From positions 1 to 64,000 of the forward strand of contig JADJXV010000026.1 in NCBI GenBank assembly GCA_016720145.1: a stretch of DNA of 64,000 nucleotides, read 5' to 3'. The notes under the pieces are model-generated. The model worked only from the letters and a program-made list of their open reading frames with translations. It made no database searches and was not told where the DNA came from. A program made the translations under genes and the position numbers. This DNA is from Ignavibacteria bacterium (GTDB lineage: Bacteria; Bacteroidota; Ignavibacteria; Kapaibacteriales; UBA961). Below are positions 1 through 9,963 of this stretch, one piece after another; the first letter of the stretch is position 1; each line of letters opens with the position of its first letter.

Positions 1-770
1 GAAGTTTTTTATTAATTTTCTTGTACTGCTAAATCAGCAATTATTCTCTAAAATTATTGATGTAAATTCTTTAAAATAAAATAAATAACATCAATTTTGT
101 CAGAGAAATGAAGAGACTTTTTAGCATATTCATGTCAAAAAAAATAAAAAATACTCGAATTTTGTATAAATTACTTTTGTAAATTGCATTTATGAGGGCT
201 TTAAAAAGCCCCCATAATTCAACTTTTGAATAAAAAAGTTGAATCTCCCACATAAAGAATTGCCTCGCCCTCCTAAAGATGAGTGTGATTCTATATCCAA
301 GGTTAAAGGAAAAAGTGTGCAACCGGCAAGTTTAGCACTTTTTCCTTTTTTTATTTTTGATATAGTTTTTGTTATATAAATAATCCCATCCATTTGTATT
401 GCTACACCTGACGGAATAGATGCAATCTACTAAATATTTTCACACCAATATTGCATAATATATAGATTTCAATGAATTTACTTTTGAGTAACTTATTAGG
501 TGTTTTTTGCCATAGCTACAACTCATATTATTATCAAATATTTAGCTCTTATTAACTATTGCTAGGCTCGTAAATTATTTTCAAACTTACTCCATTCACG
601 CCATCTACCCTTTAGGCTGTGTAAATTCATTTTCTAAGTCTTTGTCATGCCTCTACTCATATTCATGCCTTAAAATCAATTTATGAGGGAGTTTTCCTTT
701 TTTACAAGATAAAGTTATAATTTTCACTTTTACAATTAGATAAAACTCTTTTAAAGGAAATTTCTATAAG
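1..770. other. Left-end non-coding stretch with two adjacent hairpins
   Basis: No convincing gene is seen here. Short open frames on the minus strand (71-322 and 190-393) overlap in different frames, lack recognisable motifs and have low-complexity composition. Two perfect inverted repeats lie side by side: GGGCTTT/AAAGCCC at 196-211 with a 2-nt spacer, and an 11-bp stem at 217-227/234-244 with a 6-nt loop. Neither is followed by a clear T-tract. The stretch is downstream of the res gene and probably belongs to the accessory island or its left border. Confidence 0.4.
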
Positions 771-3485
771 CTAAGCATGCAAATCCCTCGATTCCTTCAC
801 AAGCTTATACTCCACACCCAGGCTTTTGAAGATAGCAAAATGCTTCTCACCACATTCAATTTTCATCTTTTCAATTTCCCGTAATACTTGCTTATCCAAC
901 GATCCTTTGGTTTCTGCGACAAAGTAAACACGCTTATCATTCTCCATTACCACTGCCCAATCAGGTACATAGTTCCCGATCGGAGTCCGGATTTTGAACC
1001 CTCTCGGTAATTTGAAATAGAACTTAATACTCTCATCAGCTTCACAGTCTCTCGCAAAATCACTTTCAATTTTACTGTCAATAGGTACATAATTAAAAAG
1101 TGTCTTTTCTTGCTGAGTTACCGGGAAGAGGTTCGAAAGATACGTTTCGATTTCTTCAAATTTAAACAAAGTCATTTCATATCTATTACCATTGATTTCC
1201 TCATATAGTACTCCATCTACAAGCAATGTGGTTAGAACACTTCTTATACATGCTATTACACTATCCAAAAACATCTGAGGATTGATTTCCAACTCTTCAT
1301 ACCTATCAGAACCTATCAATATTTGATAGATCGTTTTACGGGTTATATCGACTTTATTTTGAATATAACCATAGACATCCGGTAGTAAATACCGAACTGC
1401 CTCTACCTGTTTGTGGTGTGTAACACTTAAATGAGTATCAATTCCTTCTTCGGTGATTTTGAGATGTGCCTTTTTACTTTCTAATATTGGGCGCTTGGTA
1501 GTCGGCATCTCTTTTATTAGATGTACAGCTCGTTCAATCAGATCCTCTGTGTCGTACAGTACCGAATAGCGTGTTTGCCGACTGATACGCTCCCATATAT
1601 CAAATAATAAGGGATAATTTTCCAACGTTAACTCTTTGGATAGTTTAATCGTAGCTTTATCTCGTGCATTCTTTATTCTATCTTTGAATTCAACACTTGT
1701 ATCAGCTTGTATTTCTGCTTGAAGGGCTTTACTAAAGTCTTCGTACGTTTCATTTGCTATTACTGTCAAGATGTTGATGTTTTTATCTGAAACTCTTTGA
1801 CCTTCACTGTCAACGGGTAATCGCAAACCACGACCAATTTCTTGGCGTTTCTTTAAGTCTGATTTGCTCTCGTTCAATGTGCAAATCTGAAACACATTCG
1901 GGATTGTCCCATCCCTCACGTAACGCGCTATGAGAAAAAATGAATTGTAGGGGGTTCTTCTGTACTCAATAATCGTTCTTTCTCTTTCATTATCAATGAG
2001 TAAGTATCGTCATCTTTCGCAGTTGTCCCTTTCGTATCTGTCCATACTTCTTTCTTATCCCTGCCTCTCCCAGTCTTATCACTCGAAAAATATCCGTTGT
2101 GAACCTGTTCGGTCGGAAAGGGAATAAGGTCAGGGTTTTTCTTTAGTTGTACTTCGAATTCTTCCTCAAACCATTGGGCAAACTTACCTTTTGAAATATT
2201 GCCTTCAGAGTCATATTCTCTGTAATTTGATACACGGTCAATAAAAAATAGTGACAAAACCTTTATTCCTTTTGATTTCAGTTTCTTTAGCTTTTCAAAA
2301 TGCCATTTGACCGTACGCTCAATTTGATACTTCATTACCTCATCATTTAGACCACCACAAGTTTCACCCTTTTGTAAGATTGTTCCGTTTGAAAATTCAA
2401 TCTGTCCAAGTTCTTCATCAATATTATTGAGAATATATCCAGCACTGTAAATATCTCTTTTATTTGATAGTTCGAATAAATCATCACCCAAATCAACAGT
2501 AAAATCTTTTTGTTTAATACCGCCACTTTCATTTACATTAATAGCAAGCTTTGCTTTCAATGTTCTCTTTCCCGAAACAATGCTTTTGAACTGGATGAAA
2601 GCTGCATTATAATTACTATCACTCGTAATACCATCAACTTCTATATGCTTCACAAGCCTAAGTCATACGCTTCCACGGGATTGAGTGAATAGACCAAGTT
2701 GTATAAATTACGGTGAGTCGCACTATACCGCAGGGTACAGAGGATTGAGGTTTGCAATCGCTTGCCGTCGAATATCCGTTTCAAAATTTTGGGGTTCGTC
2801 AATGATAACTATAGGTTTCGTAACTTGTATATATTCAAGAGGTTTTACTCCTCTTTCGTGGATTATATTAATAACATTGCTGTCTTTGGTGAAACTATCA
2901 ATGTTTATCACTAATATTTGAATTGCATTCGATGTGGCGAAGTTTCGCAGAGCGGTTATATTGTTCCTGTCATAGACTACGAAATTGCTTTGCTGATTCC
3001 CGTACAAGCTCTGAAAATGATCGTGTGTAATTTGCAAGTTCTTAATTGTACCTTCACGAATTGCAACACTTGGTACAACGATTACGAACTTCTTAAATCC
3101 ATAGGTCTTATTGAGTTCATAGATAGTTCTCAGAAAGGTATAAGTCTTTCCGGTACCGGTTTCCATCTCCGTTGTGAAATTCAAGGGACAATGAACGGTT
3201 TTTCTATCATCAGACAGGAAGGGACTAAATTCCTCGATTGAAGTATACCGTTTTGCTCCTGTATGGTCTGGACATTCTTTAAAATTTGCTCTTCATTTCA
3301 AAACCAAGTTATTACCTACACCTTGGGTTGTACTATTCTGTGGAGGTTTGGCTTTGAGCATCACCGCCCTCCACAAACCAAGCTTCAAAATCTCCCTTGG
3401 CTAAGGGTTGACCCTCAAAAATATTGACCACCGAGCGTACCGCTTTCAGTTGGTAATCTTGATCTGATGAAAATTGTAGTTTCAT
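771..3485 (-). pseudogene. res: Type III restriction endonuclease subunit Res, broken by about seven frameshifts
   Basis: This is the ATP-dependent helicase-nuclease subunit of a type III restriction system, the partner of the Mod gene at 5241-7142. I place the start at the ATG at 3485, one base after the stop of the upstream gene. Conserved pieces appear in order but in different frames: an N-terminal region (3485-3190), Walker A METGTGKT and DEAD-like DEPQ (open part 2723-3184), the SAT motif around 2715 between open frames, a middle part (1928-2653), then QEIGRGLR motif VI and a C-terminal PD...ETK nuclease motif (771-1919). Joining these needs single-base corrections near 1899, 1952, 2652, 2735, 3242, 3296 and 3337. 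Repaired, it would be about 900 residues, normal for Res. It is inactive as written. Whether this is real decay or sequence error cannot be decided from the DNA alone. Confidence 0.85.
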
Positions 3486-3486
3486 T

Positions 3487-4335
3487 TCAAAATAGCCCTT
3501 CTTGGGTAATATACTTTGGTCTGAAATCTCCTACAATTACAAAAGGGTTTAATGATTTATAGTGGTGCTTCATCGTAGTACCGAGGAAAAAGTAATAATC
3601 TTTCGTTTCTGCGAAGTCATTGAAATATCGCTTCTTCACATCTTCACAAGCCAATATTTCATCACCTTCATGTTTTTTCAATACATTCCAGTATAAGCTT
3701 CCTGTTTCCCAATCCTCTATCATTAAGGTACTTACTATTCCAGAATCATCCTGAAATCTAAATGAAAATTTATATGGCACTTTGTCAACTACTTCAAATT
3801 CCTGAATATCGTACTCATCATCGTTATCAAATAAATTACACTGCATTTGTGAGGATTGAAGTGCTTGCAACTTGTTTTTATCCCAAACAGAACTAACAGG
3901 TTTATAGATAAAATCAATTATTTTAGAGGGTTTAAAAATTGCAAGTGAAGTACAGATATTCTTATCTTTAGCTTCTGCTTTTAAAGCAGCTAAATTAGTA
4001 TAAACCTTTGCTTTATCAATTATTGCCTCTCTTCTATGAAGCCAAGTATTGCCGTCAGTTTCAATATGTCCGACTGTAACAATTTCTTGTAAATTAGTAG
4101 GGCGATATGATTCCGGTCTAAAGTCTTTAGAATTCCTTATCAAATCAAGCTCTACCCAATCATATTTATGAAAGCGATTTTTATAGTCAAGTAGCCGAAA
4201 GGGGATAGGATAAATTCTAATCCATTGCCCATCTTCAGTGATTCCTGCCGTACAAACTGTTTCTCCATGTTTTTTTGAGATAGCAGGGTATGCTTTTACT
4301 GTGATGAGAATTTTCATCCTTACTGCTGTATTCAT
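3487..4335 (-). CDS. Conserved hypothetical protein in the type III R-M operon
   Basis: This is an intact 282-residue soluble protein with no signal peptide or membrane segment. I do not recognise a named domain. The N-terminal part contains strongly patterned stretches (VCTAGI..DGQWIRIYPIPFR, then HKYDWVELDL and RPESYRP), which look like a conserved core rather than a random reading frame. It starts 7 bp after the reconstructed end of the Panacea/DUF488 gene and ends one base before the res start, so it is tightly coupled in the operon. I infer an accessory role linked to the DUF488 protein or to the restriction system. It may instead be unrelated cargo. The lack of frameshifts contrasts with both neighbours. 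Confidence 0.7.
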   Translation of the reverse strand: MNTAVRMKILITVKAYPAISKKHGETVCTAGITEDGQWIRIYPIPFRLLDYKNRFHKYDWVELDLIRNSKDFRPESYRPTNLQEIVTVGHIETDGNTWLHRREAIIDKAKVYTNLAALKAEAKDKNICTSLAIFKPSKIIDFIYKPVSSVWDKNKLQALQSSQMQCNLFDNDDEYDIQEFEVVDKVPYKFSFRFQDDSGIVSTLMIEDWETGSLYWNVLKKHEGDEILACEDVKKRYFNDFAETKDYYFFLGTTMKHHYKSLNPFVIVGDFRPKYITQEGLF

Positions 4336-4342
4336 AAATATT

Positions 4343-5225
4343 TTAAAGATGACTGATAAAAATATTTGACTCTTTAAATGATTTTTTTAAGGTATTGGCA
4401 AGTGAATATCTATGGCAACATTCAGCTTCTTTTTCAAAACAAGTTAAGGCAATACGTTTTGAATTTTGGAATTCCTCAAATACGGCTTTAACTTCTTTTT
4501 TCTTATAAGGTAATGTATTATGTCTGTAGTCTTCAAAACAATACGTAATCGTTCACAAAAGTGTTTAACTCTGCTGCTTGACTCAATACCAAGCTCAGGA
4601 AAATGCTTATAGCGAATTCCTACACCTTCCACGATCATCTTCAGTTGATTCTTAGAGAAACCATATTTCATACTGATAGGGTTTTTCCTAACATCACAAA
4701 GCAATTTAACATCCTGCTTAATCAAAAGATTAACATACTGTTCAACGGATTTTCCTTCGTACCCTATCGTAAAAAGTGTGCAATCATTATTTAAGGGCTT
4801 GTTTTGTTGAACTTTGTCATATTGTTCAGTATCGAGAATTCGACTGGCTATCTCACTATTAATCGCATAGTATGGATATTGTTCATATACATAACGAACT
4901 AAACCATCACCACTTAGATGTTTAAACTCCTTATATAACCAAACAAGTATTGAATTGTCTTTAGTAGTAAGTTGCTTGCAATATTTAACATCATCAATAA
5001 TTTCCCAATGATTATTATTCTGCATCACCTTGCCGTACTTGGTTAAAGTGGACATATCTTGATTTGCTTGCCATGAAAAACATCCAAATTTATACGGAAC
5101 AAAATGATACGTCGGTTCAGCTTGCTTCTGACTAAATAAAAATAACAGCTTTGAAAATCCATTTTTGATAAATTTCCACCAAACTGTTGAAGAAGGGCTA
5201 ATTCAATTTTTCTGCGATAATACAT
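4343..5225 (-). CDS. Panacea-like N-terminus fused to DUF488, two frameshifts
   Basis: Three overlapping frames join into one protein of about 290 residues. The first part starts at ATG 5225 (MYYRRKIELALLQQFGGNLSK), and one missing base in the T3 run at 5150-5152 restores a stretch with KLLFLF..YHFVPYKFGCFS. This resembles the Panacea (SocA-like, DUF4065) fold. The open part 4444-5055 carries the DUF488 core TIGYEGKS..LLCDVRKNP..KYGFSK. A second shift at the T6 run 4496-4501 restores the DUF488 end LTCFEKEAECCHR, stopping at 4343. DUF488 is a family of unknown biochemistry. Panacea domains occur as antitoxins and in defence neighbourhoods. The gene lies 15 bp after mod. The second shift sits on an A AAA AAG heptamer. 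Confidence 0.7.
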
Positions 5226-5240
5226 TGTATTGTAGATAAG

Positions 5241-7142
5241 TTAGATAATCACCAAATCTATTCCATGCTCTTTAAGCTCCAATTGAACATTCGTCAATTC
5301 CATGTCACTCTGAAAGCATGAATTGAGAAAAACTACTCTATCCGGCTTCGACTGCACGATCTCTTCTTTCATCGTGGATTGGTACGGCTCAAAACAGAAC
5401 CATAAAGCTTTCTGCGTTTTGAAAAAGCCGTTTTCTTCTGTATAGCCTATATTGAGTCCTAAGCCGCTTTTGAGGCAGAGTTCAGTGAACATTCTCTCAT
5501 GCTCAGCGCCTTCGATTTCGGATTGTTGAAAGGCATTTAATTGATTGGCTATTGCTTCCTTGCCTTGCACATCCGAACGCCAAATCTTGAAATTACTCTC
5601 TGTAAGGGAATATGCGGCAAAGGATAATGGTTGCTGGGCGGTAGTATCTTCTGTGTATAATTCTCCAGCTTGCTTCTCGGCTTTTTCTGCTCGCGCTTTG
5701 GTTATCTTACCAATGACTTTGGTAATACGAGCCTTGGTTATTGCGGAAATAGTCGTATAGCCCGCTTTGAACGCTTCACTATTCTCGTCTGTCGGTTCCG
5801 GCATTTGAACACAGATAAATCGCCGGTTGCCGCCGTCTTCTTCGTTGAGTTCCAATACAGCTTGCGCTGTAGTACCGCTTCCAGAGAAGAAGTCCAGGAT
5901 GAGAGCTTCTTTATCATTAATGATATTTAGGAAATGTTTTACTAAAGTAGTTGGCTTGGGAAATGAAAATATCTTACCGCCAAATAATTCAACAATATCT
6001 TTATTGCCATTTTCACTCATACCAACACTTTTTGGTAGTTGGGTAGAAGCAGTTTTCATAGCGTCCTCGATTCCATATTTTTTCAGTGCTTTTTGTTTAT
6101 CTTCACTTTCAAAAACACGATAAGAGGGAATTGAAATATTTAAAAACTGATAATCATCAGGAAATACGATTTTTCCTTTGTCATAATAGTCTTGAAAAGT
6201 ATCCTTAGTAACTGCCCATACTCGTTTAGGATTATAAGAATACGATTTTTGGGTTTTAGGATCAATCATATTAAAAGCAGAATTTGGGCGTTCATCTGCA
6301 CTTGTCTGCTTAGTCATGTCAGATAGTCTCCATCGATCATTAGGATAATCATCACTTTGAAAGTATTTCCTGTCAGATTCTAACCCAGCATTAAACAAAG
6401 ACTTAGTGTAGCAATAAATCCATTCGAAATCTTGAGAAACACTATAAGGAACATCACTTTTTGCAGTTCGTTTTTTCCAAGGAAATACAGCCACAAAATT
6501 CTCCTGTCCGAACACCTCATCACAGAGCAATTTCAAATTACTAGCTTCATTATCATCAATTGAAATGAAAATAACGCCATCTTCACTTAAAAGATTACGA
6601 CTTAGGTAGAGGCGGGGAAACATCATCGAGAGCCACACGGAGTGAAATTGTCCGTTCTCTTTGGTATTCTTTTTCCAGAGGTCTTGTTTGTTCAGGTATC
6701 CGTTTTCGTCTGTTATTCCTGTGCGCCTTTTGTACTCATCTTGCCTCTCGGCAAAATCATCGGGATAAACAAAGCTATCGTTTCCGGTGTTGTACGGGGG
6801 GTCAATATATATCATTTTCACTTTCCCGAAGAGCGATTTTTGCAACACACGTAATACTTCTAAGTTCTCACCTTCTATGAAGATATTAGGGGAATTGTCA
6901 AAGTCAATACTGCTTTTTCGATCCGCTACAAGAGTAGCGGTTGTCTGCATTTGTACTGCCTTCCGTGCTTCACTTTTACCTGCCCACGACAGTTCATAAT
7001 GTTCACCTTTGGCAAATAAATCTTCACCCAATGATTGTTTCAAACGTTGGAAGTCAATCTTATCCTCTGAAAACACTTCAGGGAATAGTTGTCGGAGTTG
7101 GCTGATCTTTTCGGCTGTTATATCTGTACTTTTGCCGTCCAT
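5241..7142 (-). CDS. mod: Type III DNA N6-adenine methyltransferase, Mod subunit
   Basis: This 633-residue protein carries the catalytic motif IV DPPY at residues 114-117 and, much later, the AdoMet-binding motif I LDFFSGSGTT around residues 416-425. That order is typical of beta-class methyltransferases, and a variable target-recognition region lies between the two. The length fits type III Mod. In this family Mod methylates adenine in a short asymmetric site and gives the Mod-Res complex its specificity. The gene is intact, unlike res, so the locus may now act as an orphan methyltransferase. It lies 56 bp downstream of the recombinase gene and 15 bp upstream of the Panacea/DUF488 gene, with all genes read leftwards. 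Confidence 0.92.
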   Translation of the reverse strand: MDGKSTDITAEKISQLRQLFPEVFSEDKIDFQRLKQSLGEDLFAKGEHYELSWAGKSEARKAVQMQTTATLVADRKSSIDFDNSPNIFIEGENLEVLRVLQKSLFGKVKMIYIDPPYNTGNDSFVYPDDFAERQDEYKRRTGITDENGYLNKQDLWKKNTKENGQFHSVWLSMMFPRLYLSRNLLSEDGVIFISIDDNEASNLKLLCDEVFGQENFVAVFPWKKRTAKSDVPYSVSQDFEWIYCYTKSLFNAGLESDRKYFQSDDYPNDRWRLSDMTKQTSADERPNSAFNMIDPKTQKSYSYNPKRVWAVTKDTFQDYYDKGKIVFPDDYQFLNISIPSYRVFESEDKQKALKKYGIEDAMKTASTQLPKSVGMSENGNKDIVELFGGKIFSFPKPTTLVKHFLNIINDKEALILDFFSGSGTTAQAVLELNEEDGGNRRFICVQMPEPTDENSEAFKAGYTTISAITKARITKVIGKITKARAEKAEKQAGELYTEDTTAQQPLSFAAYSLTESNFKIWRSDVQGKEAIANQLNAFQQSEIEGAEHERMFTELCLKSGLGLNIGYTEENGFFKTQKALWFCFEPYQSTMKEEIVQSKPDRVVFLNSCFQSDMELTNVQLELKEHGIDLVII

Positions 7143-7198
7143 ATATTCTAATTAGTAAGTTCAAAAAATGCTAAATGATAGGGAAGAGGAGAAGGGAA

Positions 7199-8242
7199 TT
7201 AAGACTTTCCTGAAAGCGACGGCAAACTGTCCACTGCTGATTTTTTAGTGCTTGCGAGCATATTTGCATATACTTGGGTTGTTTCCAGCCGTGAGTGTCC
7301 GAGTAATTTACTCACTGTATATATCGGTACATTACTCGTAAGTGCTAATGTAGCGAATGTGTGCCTTGCACAGTGGAAGGTAATTGTTTTATTGATTCTT
7401 GCGTTAGCCGTCCATACTTTCATTACCAGAGATAATTGACTATCCGACGGCATTGTAAAGACCAAATCATCTGGCTTGCCACGTGCACCAAGAAGCGTAA
7501 TCGCTTCTTGGTGCAAGGGAATATAAAGAGCTTCTTTTGTTTTGCCTTGTACCAGTTCAATACTATTATCATCTTTAATATTTCTCCACAAAAGGGAGCG
7601 AATATCACCAAGTCTCAAGCCACAATAGCAACTAAACAGAAAGGCACGTTTGACTTCCGGGTCGAGGCAGTCAGCTTGTGAAAACCGTTGCATTTCTTCA
7701 AAGGTGAGGAAGTCACGTTTTGCATCTTTAGCCTTTATACTATCGACTTTATCGGCGGGGTTCGTCGTAATAATATCATCTTTAACGGCTTGCTTCAATA
7801 CATGTGAAACGCAAGCTAAGAAGTTACGTGCAGTGTTAGGCGAGAGATCGGCTACTAAGTATGCTTTAAATTCTTCTAACCAAGAAGGAGTAATATCTTG
7901 AAATTTAAGCCCATCGCCACGAATGAAGTTTTTGAGATGATATAAGGTCGTTCGCCATGTACCCAAGCTTTGGCTCTTACGCTCACGAACCTTCTCGAAG
8001 TAAAGTAAAAAGTTAGCTTCACCATTGTTTTGGGTCTTGAATCCAAACTCACCATTTTTAAGTTCCAGTTCTCTTTTAGCTCTAATGGAATTAGCAAGCA
8101 AGAGTATTTCCTTATCTTGTTTTCTATCTCCGATCAGCTTGAGGTCAAGAAACTCATAGTGTCGTTTACCTTTATGATACACATCTAAGTACAGTGAGAT
8201 TGAACCGCTCTTATTTGACTTTTCGCGAACTTTGATACTCAT
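7199..8242 (-). CDS. Tyrosine recombinase (phage-type integrase)
   Basis: This 347-residue site-specific recombinase has an Arm-type DNA-binding segment at about residues 1-75, a SAM-like core-binding domain at about 80-165 and a C-terminal catalytic domain. The full active set is visible: R210 (GLRLGD), K234, H290 and R293 (HCARH), H316 (LGHSR) and the nucleophile Y325 (TTQVYANM). It resembles the integrases of Bacteroidota mobile islands. It is the first gene of the leftward island and faces away from ftsZ, next to a cluster of short direct repeats (8273-8376). I infer that it drove insertion of the restriction-modification cargo behind the ftsZ operon. Confidence 0.92.
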   Translation of the reverse strand: MSIKVREKSNKSGSISLYLDVYHKGKRHYEFLDLKLIGDRKQDKEILLLANSIRAKRELELKNGEFGFKTQNNGEANFLLYFEKVRERKSQSLGTWRTTLYHLKNFIRGDGLKFQDITPSWLEEFKAYLVADLSPNTARNFLACVSHVLKQAVKDDIITTNPADKVDSIKAKDAKRDFLTFEEMQRFSQADCLDPEVKRAFLFSCYCGLRLGDIRSLLWRNIKDDNSIELVQGKTKEALYIPLHQEAITLLGARGKPDDLVFTMPSDSQLSLVMKVWTANARINKTITFHCARHTFATLALTSNVPIYTVSKLLGHSRLETTQVYANMLASTKKSAVDSLPSLSGKS

Positions 8243-8272
8243 GATTTGCCCCTTTGCTTTTTAGTGAACAAT

Positions 8273-8376
8273 CAGTAACAATATAATGTTATTTTCTACT
8301 CGCAAACATACCATGTATTTACGAGAGTAACAAATATCAGTAACAAATTTTTTAATGAGTAACCGTCGGGTAACAA
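8273..8376. repeat. Cluster of short direct repeats beside the integrase, candidate arm-type sites
   Basis: Five copies of a 9-bp element close to RGTAACAA occur in one orientation: CAGTAACAA at 8273 and 8338, GAGTAACAA at 8325, GAGTAACCG at 8357 and GGGTAACAA at 8368. A looser relative (AGTGAACAA) lies at 8263. They occupy the gap between the recombinase start and the ftsZ terminator. Arrays like this are typical of arm-type binding sites for integrases with an N-terminal Arm domain. No core site or matching left-end repeat was identified. Confidence 0.45.
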
Positions 8377-8411
8377 TAATTTAAGGAATAAGAGGGAAGT
8401 AAGAAATAAAC

Positions 8412-8440
8412 AAAAATAAAAAGCGACTCGAAAGCCGCTT
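8412..8440 (-). terminator. Rho-independent terminator of the ftsQAZ operon
   Basis: Read on the minus strand, AAGCGGC (8440-8434) pairs with GTCGCTT (8427-8421), including one G-U pair, around a 6-base loop. It is followed by TTTTATTTTTG. It lies about 60 bp after the ftsZ stop and marks the likely chromosomal side of the island border. Confidence 0.75.
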
Positions 8441-8502
8441 TATATATACACTTACTTATCTTTTCTTTAGTTCTTCTTTACTTGTTATTTTCAAGTAATA
8501 AA

Positions 8503-9858
8503 TTAGTCCATGATTTTCCTGAGGAAAGCCGGCTTTTCGATAACTGCATCTTTCGTATTATCTCGTCCTAAAGAGATAATACCCGGTTGATTTGTATATC
8601 CTGAAGATCCTACTGACATATCATTTAAAGAATTTATTCGAATTGATCCCGGTGTGTTCGACCGTCTGAATGCTGCAGGAGTATCAAGCTCTTGCAATTC
8701 ACGGACTCCGCTTGGACTTGAATTGGGGATTGCGTATTGTCTTTCACGGCTATTGACCGGTATCGCTGGACGACTCATTCCATTGCCATTGGTAGGATTC
8801 ACCGAACGGATATTGGGCTGAAGTTGAGGTTGAGTTGTCGGCGGGGTAGTTGGGACAGCTGCTGTTTTTTCTTGAGTTTTGGTAACTTCCTGATATCTGA
8901 ATCCTGTAGCGACAACAGTCAACATAAGTTTATCACCCATTGACTCATCAGTCACGATTCCAAAAATCAAATTAACATCTTCACCGGCTGCTTCTTCAAT
9001 AATTTTAACAGCGTCTTGTACTTCAAACATCGCAAGATCTGAGCTTCCGCATACATTCACAAGTACTCCTTGAGCACCGGCAATGGAAATTCCTTCGAGT
9101 AACGGTGAATTAAGAGCATTTTGTGCTGCTTCAATTGCACGATGATCACCGGTAGCTACACCAATTCCCATAAGTGCATCACCCATATCTTTCATAATGG
9201 TACGCACATCTGCAAAGTCAACGTTCACATCACCGGTATGCGAAATCAAATCCGCAATACCGCGAGTAGCATTATAAAGCACATCATCTACCCTCTGAAA
9301 CGCATCCTTAAATGTCGTTTGTCGGCTGATAATATTCATAAGCTTTTGATTCGGTATGGTAATGAGCGCATCGACATGCTTGCGGAGCTCATTGATACCG
9401 CCTTCTGCCTCGGTTGAACGTTTCCGGGCTTCCCAATCAAAGGGTTTGGTAACAATTCCTATAACTAATGCTCCAAGCTCACGAGCTACTCTTGCTACGA
9501 CCGGAGCGCCACCTGTACCTGTGCCGCCACCCATTCCTGCTGTGACAAACACCATATCACTACCTTGAAGCGCTTCACGAATTTCTTCCATATCTTCTTC
9601 GGCAGAGCGTTGTCCAATTTCAGGCCTTGCACCTGCACCAAGACCACGTGTTGTTTCCTTGCCGAGTTGGATTTTATAAGGTGCTTGATTACGGGCAAGG
9701 TCTTGGGCATCTGTATTGGCTGCAACAAAATCGACACCACTTAACCCTCGTTGAATCATGCTGTTAATAGCGTTGCCGCCTCCGCCGCCAACGCCTATGA
9801 CGCGAATTTTTGCGCCCTGATGTATTGTATCAACTTCTATAGGCACGTTTCCCCCCAC
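8503..9858 (-). CDS. ftsZ: Cell division protein FtsZ
   Basis: FtsZ is the tubulin-like GTPase that polymerises into the cytokinetic ring under the inner membrane. The 451-residue product has the GTP-binding signature GGGTGTGG at residues 110-117, the early GGGGGNA loop around 24-30, and the T7-loop-like NVDFADV region that completes the GTPase site of the next subunit. A long Pro/Thr/Ser/Asn-rich linker follows residue 320. The protein ends in the conserved tail PAFLRKIMD, which docks FtsA and other partners. It is intact and last in ftsQ-ftsA-ftsZ, 105 bp after the reconstructed ftsA end. Confidence 0.97.
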   Translation of the reverse strand: MGGNVPIEVDTIHQGAKIRVIGVGGGGGNAINSMIQRGLSGVDFVAANTDAQDLARNQAPYKIQLGKETTRGLGAGARPEIGQRSAEEDMEEIREALQGSDMVFVTAGMGGGTGTGGAPVVARVARELGALVIGIVTKPFDWEARKRSTEAEGGINELRKHVDALITIPNQKLMNIISRQTTFKDAFQRVDDVLYNATRGIADLISHTGDVNVDFADVRTIMKDMGDALMGIGVATGDHRAIEAAQNALNSPLLEGISIAGAQGVLVNVCGSSDLAMFEVQDAVKIIEEAAGEDVNLIFGIVTDESMGDKLMLTVVATGFRYQEVTKTQEKTAAVPTTPPTTQPQLQPNIRSVNPTNGNGMSRPAIPVNSRERQYAIPNSSPSGVRELQELDTPAAFRRSNTPGSIRINSLNDMSVGSSGYTNQPGIISLGRDNTKDAVIEKPAFLRKIMD

Positions 9859-9963
9859 CTAAAAAAATGAAACCGATAAGTTCATTATGTATAAAAAATT
9901 AAATTATTATTCGAATTAAAATACCATTAATTCCACCAAAAAAAAATTACTTTTTGATAAATT

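Noticed and set aside
71..393. Two overlapping minus-strand open frames of 83 and 67 codons
   Set aside because: Different frames over the same AT-rich DNA, no motif, no ribosome-binding site and low-complexity translation.
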